A stretch of DNA of 64,000 nt from Methylobacterium persicinum (GTDB taxonomy: Bacteria; Pseudomonadota; Alphaproteobacteria; Rhizobiales; Beijerinckiaceae). Every line of letters starts with the position of its first letter. The first letter of the stretch is position 1. The stretch lies in the NCBI RefSeq assembly GCF_022179525.1, contig NZ_BPQX01000023.1:1-64000 (forward strand), given 5' to 3'. The position numbers and the translations under genes are program-made. This document shows, one piece after another, positions 61,135-64,000 of this stretch. The notes beneath the pieces are model-generated. The model saw only the letters and a list, made by a program, of their open reading frames with translations, made no database searches and was not told the DNA's origin.

Positions 61135-61822
61135 TGTCCCACTCCAGCAGCCAGGATCCGCCGCGCCCGTTGCGGCACCGTTCGAGCCGCGCTCTCCAGC
61201 GCGGGGCGTGAAGACCACCGAAGCGGTCCACCGCAGCGGGTGCGGAGGAGATCGACCAGCGGGTCGCGGCCCCATTGGGCGGCCCCGGTCCGGCTGGCCT
61301 CAGGATGATGAGGAGGGGAGGGGCGGCCCCCTCGGCGGCGAGTTGCAGCCGCCTGCCCGCCTTGAGCGGGAGGCCCTCGCCGACGAGCCCGATGAGGGCC
61401 GCGAGGCAGCCCGCATGGAGGGCGGCTTCGAGGGCGCGGAACACCTCCCGGTCGCCGGCAGCCTCCAGCAGGAGCAAGCGCCTCGGATCCAGGCCAAGGT
61501 CGGCGAGGCCGTGGCCGTAGGGGAGGGGGTGCCCCGGAGCCGCGGCGATCAACGCCTCGCCGGGCACGCCGGAAAGGCGACGGGCGCACAGGGCAAGGGC
61601 GAAGGCTAAGGCGGCGGTCCCGTCGCAGGGATCGGCCGGCGTGACCTCGTGGGGCGGCCCCAGCACGAGGCCGCCTCCCGGCAGATGGGAATCGACGGCC
61701 GTCAGCCCGAGGGGCATGACGGGCAGGGCGGTGGCTTCCCCCGTCGACAGTTCCAGCCGCAACCGGGCGAGCCGGTCCGGGACCGTTGCCTCCTGCGGCT
61801 GCCTCATGGGCTCCTGCACCAT
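61061..61822 (-). CDS. imuA: ImuA, RecA-like mutasome protein
   Basis: A 253-residue protein related to RecA/SulA. It shows LPGGGLVLGPPHEVTPADPC where RecA has Walker A, but without GKT, so ATP binding is unlikely. The middle (LYGHGLADLGLDPRRLLLLE-like PYGHGLADLGLDPRRLLLLE) and LLIILRPAGPGPP are ImuA features. In Caulobacter, ImuA and ImuB are both needed for DnaE2-dependent mutagenesis. A LexA box lies 32 bases upstream. A second in-frame ATG at 61807 could be used. Confidence 0.93.
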   Translation of the reverse strand: MVQEPMRQPQEATVPDRLARLRLELSTGEATALPVMPLGLTAVDSHLPGGGLVLGPPHEVTPADPCDGTAALAFALALCARRLSGVPGEALIAAAPGHPLPYGHGLADLGLDPRRLLLLEAAGDREVFRALEAALHAGCLAALIGLVGEGLPLKAGRRLQLAAEGAAPPLLIILRPAGPGPPNGAATRWSISSAPAAVDRFGGLHAPRWRARLERCRNGRGGSWLLEWDSAAHRLHLPERLADDAAAAGRACS

Positions 61823-61853
61823 TCTCGTCGGGTCCGGTCATGGCCCGAGATAG

Positions 61854-61868
61854 GAACATAACAGGAAC
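61854..61868. promoter_or_regulatory. LexA (SOS) operator
   Basis: GAAC-ATAACAG-GAAC, the reverse complement of the alphaproteobacterial LexA site GTTC-N7-GTTC, 32 bases before imuA. This indicates SOS control of imuA-imuB-dnaE2. The remaining 320 bases to the carrier-protein gene hold no gene; 61990-62160 is A/T-richer and probably contains that operon's promoter, including TTGACA at 62135-62140 without a clear -10. Confidence 0.9.
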
Positions 61869-62188
61869 AAACTCAACCGGATCCTGGGCGCGACCGGAAT
61901 TTGCCGGCATCGCAATGCTTTGGCCTGTGGACTGGTGTGGATGGCTGTGGACGCAACCCCGACTCACCGGGCTTCCACAACCATAAGCATGATTTTCGGG
62001 TAACGGACGATTCCTGGAACGATTCGTTCGCGAAGGTCTGCGAGTTTAACGATAGACCAAGATCTTCAGTCCGGCCGCAAACTTAACTTAACCGCTGCAA
62101 AAAGCTCAAAATTTACGATGAATATCTTCAATCTTTGACAAAAGCCCTTTGCAGCGCAAGGGTGCAACCATCAGTAGAGGATATCGCA

Positions 62189-62443
62189 ATGGTCTCCGAC
62201 GACATCATCAGGGACATTCTTCGGCAGAACGAAGCCATGTCTCCGATCGTCGATAGCCTCGGCGAAGACGACGATCTGTTCGAAAAGGGTCTCGATTCCT
62301 TCGGTTCGGTCCAGCTCATGCTGGCTCTGGAAGAGCGGTTCGAGGTCGAATTCCCGGATACGCTCCTGAACCGCCGTTCGTTCTCGACCATCCGCATCAT
62401 CCGCGAGACGGTCACCAAGCTTTCGATGGGAGCCGCCGCGTGA
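62189..62443 (+). CDS. Acyl/aminoacyl carrier protein
   Basis: An 84-residue carrier protein with the phosphopantetheine serine in KGLDSFGSVQLMLALEERF (Ser37). The sequence is acidic and has the usual four-helix pattern. Given the downstream amino acid:carrier-protein ligase, it probably carries an amino acid rather than a fatty acid. ATG 62189 is chosen; the in-frame extension to 62135 looks noncoding. Its stop overlaps the next GTG. Confidence 0.9.
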   Translation: MVSDDIIRDILRQNEAMSPIVDSLGEDDDLFEKGLDSFGSVQLMLALEERFEVEFPDTLLNRRSFSTIRIIRETVTKLSMGAAA

Positions 62444-63606
62444 GCTGCGACCTCGTCCGCCGGGCCAAGCGAGTCGCGGAAGTCGCCGCGCTCCACGCGG
62501 ATTCCGTCGACCGCGAGGGCCGTTTCCCCGCGGAGGCCGTCGCGGCCCTGAAGACCGAGCGGCTGCTCGGGTTGCAGGTCCCGACGCAGTATGGCGGCGA
62601 AGGCGCGGGCCTCGCGCAGATCGCCGAGGTGTGCTGCACCCTCGGCCAGGCCTGCAGCGCCTCGGCGATGGTCTTCGCCATGCACCACATCAAGCTTGCG
62701 AGCCTCGTCACCCACGGGCTCACGAGCGACTGGCATTGCGGCCTGATGGCCAAGGTTGCCAACGAGCAATTGCTCATCGCCTCCTCGACCACCGAGGCGG
62801 GCATCGGCGGCGACCTGCGCAACAGCCTCTGTGCCGTTGAGGCCGCGGGCGACATGTTCTCCCTCGGCAAGGACGCCAGCGTCATCTCCTACGGTGCGCA
62901 GGCGGATGTGATCCTCGTCACCGCCAGGCGCAATCCGGAGGCGCCGACCTCCGATCAGGTCCTCGTCGCCCTGATGCGCGACCAGATGAGCCTGACCCGG
63001 ACCTCGACCTGGGACACCCTCGGGATGCGCGGCACCTGCAGCGAGGGCTTCCGCCTGGAAGCCAAGGGCGTGCCCTGCGTCCAGATTTTGCCCAAGCCCT
63101 TCGCGGAGATCGCAGCGCAATCGATGCTGGCCTCCTCCCACCTGCTGTGGTCGAGCGTGTGGTTCGGCATCGCGAGCTACGCCGTGGACCGGGCGCGGAG
63201 CTTCGTCCAGGGGGAGGCCCGCCGCCGCCCCGGCACGGTGCCCCCGAGCGCGATCCGCCTCGCCGAGGCGGCCAGCGCCCTCCAGGCGATGAAAGCCACC
63301 GTCGTCTCGGGCCTGCGCCGCTACGAAGGGGCCCAGCACGAGCCCGACGAACTCAGCTCGATCGGGTTCGCGGTGAGCCTCAACAACATCAAGACGACCG
63401 CCTCGGCCATGGCCGTCGACATCGTGCAGCGGGCGCTCGGGATCGTCGGGATCTCCGGCTACCGGAACGACACGCCGTTCAGTCTCGGCCGTCCGCTCCG
63501 CGACGTGATGTCGGCACCGCTGATGATCGCCAACGACCGCATCCTCTCCAACACCGCCAACCTTCTGCTGGTGCAGAAGGGCGGCGGCCAGCTCCTGAGC
63601 GCCTGA
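62440..63606 (+). CDS. Acyl-CoA dehydrogenase family flavoprotein
   Basis: A 388-residue FAD enzyme of the acyl-CoA dehydrogenase superfamily. Family landmarks: [52 protein letters not shown] in the FAD/substrate region and [20 protein letters not shown] at the C-terminus. Members in such clusters may oxidise a carrier-protein-bound aminoacyl chain, by inference from its neighbours. GTG 62440 overlaps the carrier-protein stop (GTGA), and its own stop TGA shares a base with the next ATG. Confidence 0.88.
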   Translation: MSCDLVRRAKRVAEVAALHADSVDREGRFPAEAVAALKTERLLGLQVPTQYGGEGAGLAQIAEVCCTLGQACSASAMVFAMHHIKLASLVTHGLTSDWHCGLMAKVANEQLLIASSTTEAGIGGDLRNSLCAVEAAGDMFSLGKDASVISYGAQADVILVTARRNPEAPTSDQVLVALMRDQMSLTRTSTWDTLGMRGTCSEGFRLEAKGVPCVQILPKPFAEIAAQSMLASSHLLWSSVWFGIASYAVDRARSFVQGEARRRPGTVPPSAIRLAEAASALQAMKATVVSGLRRYEGAQHEPDELSSIGFAVSLNNIKTTASAMAVDIVQRALGIVGISGYRNDTPFSLGRPLRDVMSAPLMIANDRILSNTANLLLVQKGGGQLLSA

Positions 63607-64000
63607 TGGACAGCCTGCCCGCCCTCGACCCCGACGCCTCCGCCGAGGCGATCCCGGGTTCCGCCGCCGCGGAGGCCCCGACCTTCCTCGACCGGCTGTT
63701 CGATGCCGGCCTGCTCGTCCGCACCGGGGTCGATGGCCTCTACGGCCGGAGCGGTGCGTTCGAATCCGTGGTCGATGCCCTCGACCGCCTCATCTCCCGC
63801 CTCGGCGGCGAGGACGGCGCCGAGGTGATGCGCTTTCCGCCGGGCATGAGCCGCCCGGCCTTCGAGCGCAGCGGCTACCTGAAGGGCTTTCCCCACCTCG
63901 CAGGCACCGTTCACAGCTTCTGCGGCAACGAGGCCGACCACGCCCGGCTCCTCGCCTGCGTCGAGGCCGGCACGGACTGGACGGAGAAGCAGGCGGCCAC
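63606..64000 (+). CDS. Amino acid:carrier-protein ligase (SerRS-like), 3' end outside window
   Basis: The first 131 residues of a class II synthetase-like enzyme that activates an amino acid (glycine or alanine in characterised homologs) and loads it on a carrier protein instead of tRNA. Diagnostic segments: [60 protein letters not shown] and [20 protein letters not shown]. They match, from memory, the Bradyrhizobium and Methylobacterium enzymes. The catalytic core lies beyond base 64000. Confidence 0.82.
   Translation, partial: MDSLPALDPDASAEAIPGSAAAEAPTFLDRLFDAGLLVRTGVDGLYGRSGAFESVVDALDRLISRLGGEDGAEVMRFPPGMSRPAFERSGYLKGFPHLAGTVHSFCGNEADHARLLACVEAGTDWTEKQAA

Overview
The window is about 64 kb of GC-rich, densely coded chromosomal DNA. 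Gene content and regulatory style point to an alphaproteobacterium of the Rhizobiales, most like Methylobacterium/Methylorubrum. Supporting signs are a GAAC-N7-GAAC LexA box before imuA-imuB-dnaE2, a CpdR response regulator, a ctaCDB-G-E-SURF1 cytochrome oxidase cluster, DUF1178 and DUF983 proteins, a carrier-protein amino acid ligase, and many GTG starts in GTGA overlaps. The genus is inference; no rRNA is present.

Layout. 1-5.1 kb: end of a GT4 glycosyltransferase gene, a methyltransferase, an FMN reductase, cytochrome b561, and a hydroxyacid dehydrogenase coupled to an AprI/Inh-type inhibitor. 5.3-6.9 kb: leuC followed by tRNA-Leu(CAG). 6.9-9.1 kb: an AT-richer, gene-poor patch with orphan secreted proteins. 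9.1-17.3 kb: a complete high-affinity potassium system, kdpFABC plus the kdpDE two-component regulators, preceded by an extra 27-residue membrane microprotein. 17.3-20.4 kb: small hypotheticals, a YfcG-like glutathione transferase and a cation diffusion facilitator. 20.6-21.9 kb: dimethyl-sulfone monooxygenase (sfnG) with a palindromic leader. 22-28.7 kb: the aa3-type cytochrome c oxidase operon on the minus strand (ctaC, ctaD, ctaB, a CoxF-like protein, ctaG, ctaE, DUF983, SURF1). 28.9-29.7 kb: fdhD. 31.1-37.9 kb: NADPH glutamate synthase gltB and gltD, separated by a BrnT/BrnA toxin-antitoxin module whose toxin frame is broken. 37.9-46 kb: envelope and sugar genes (SGNH hydrolase, lytic transglycosylase, galE, galU), a candidate small RNA, an N-formylglutamate amidohydrolase-like gene, cpdR, grxC, a nitrilase and DUF1178. 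46.3-47.5 kb: dsbB, a VTT membrane protein and tRNA-Leu(CAA).

47.7-53 kb holds the most unusual region. Four short coiled-coil proteins share the same two short motifs. They flank a long filament-like coiled-coil protein and a PPP-family phosphatase with altered active-site motifs. I read this as a candidate undescribed cytoskeletal or scaffold system; its function is not established by the sequence.

53-64 kb: a ceramide-glucosyltransferase-like enzyme opposite a histone-deacetylase-like enzyme, small hypotheticals, the imuA-imuB-dnaE2 mutagenic repair operon under a LexA box, and a carrier protein / acyl-CoA dehydrogenase-like / amino acid:carrier-protein ligase operon that runs off the window end.

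Together these are mainly core genes (respiration, nitrogen assimilation, leucine synthesis, potassium uptake, SOS mutagenesis) with accessory insertions at the tRNA-Leu patch, between gltB and gltD, and in the coiled-coil locus.
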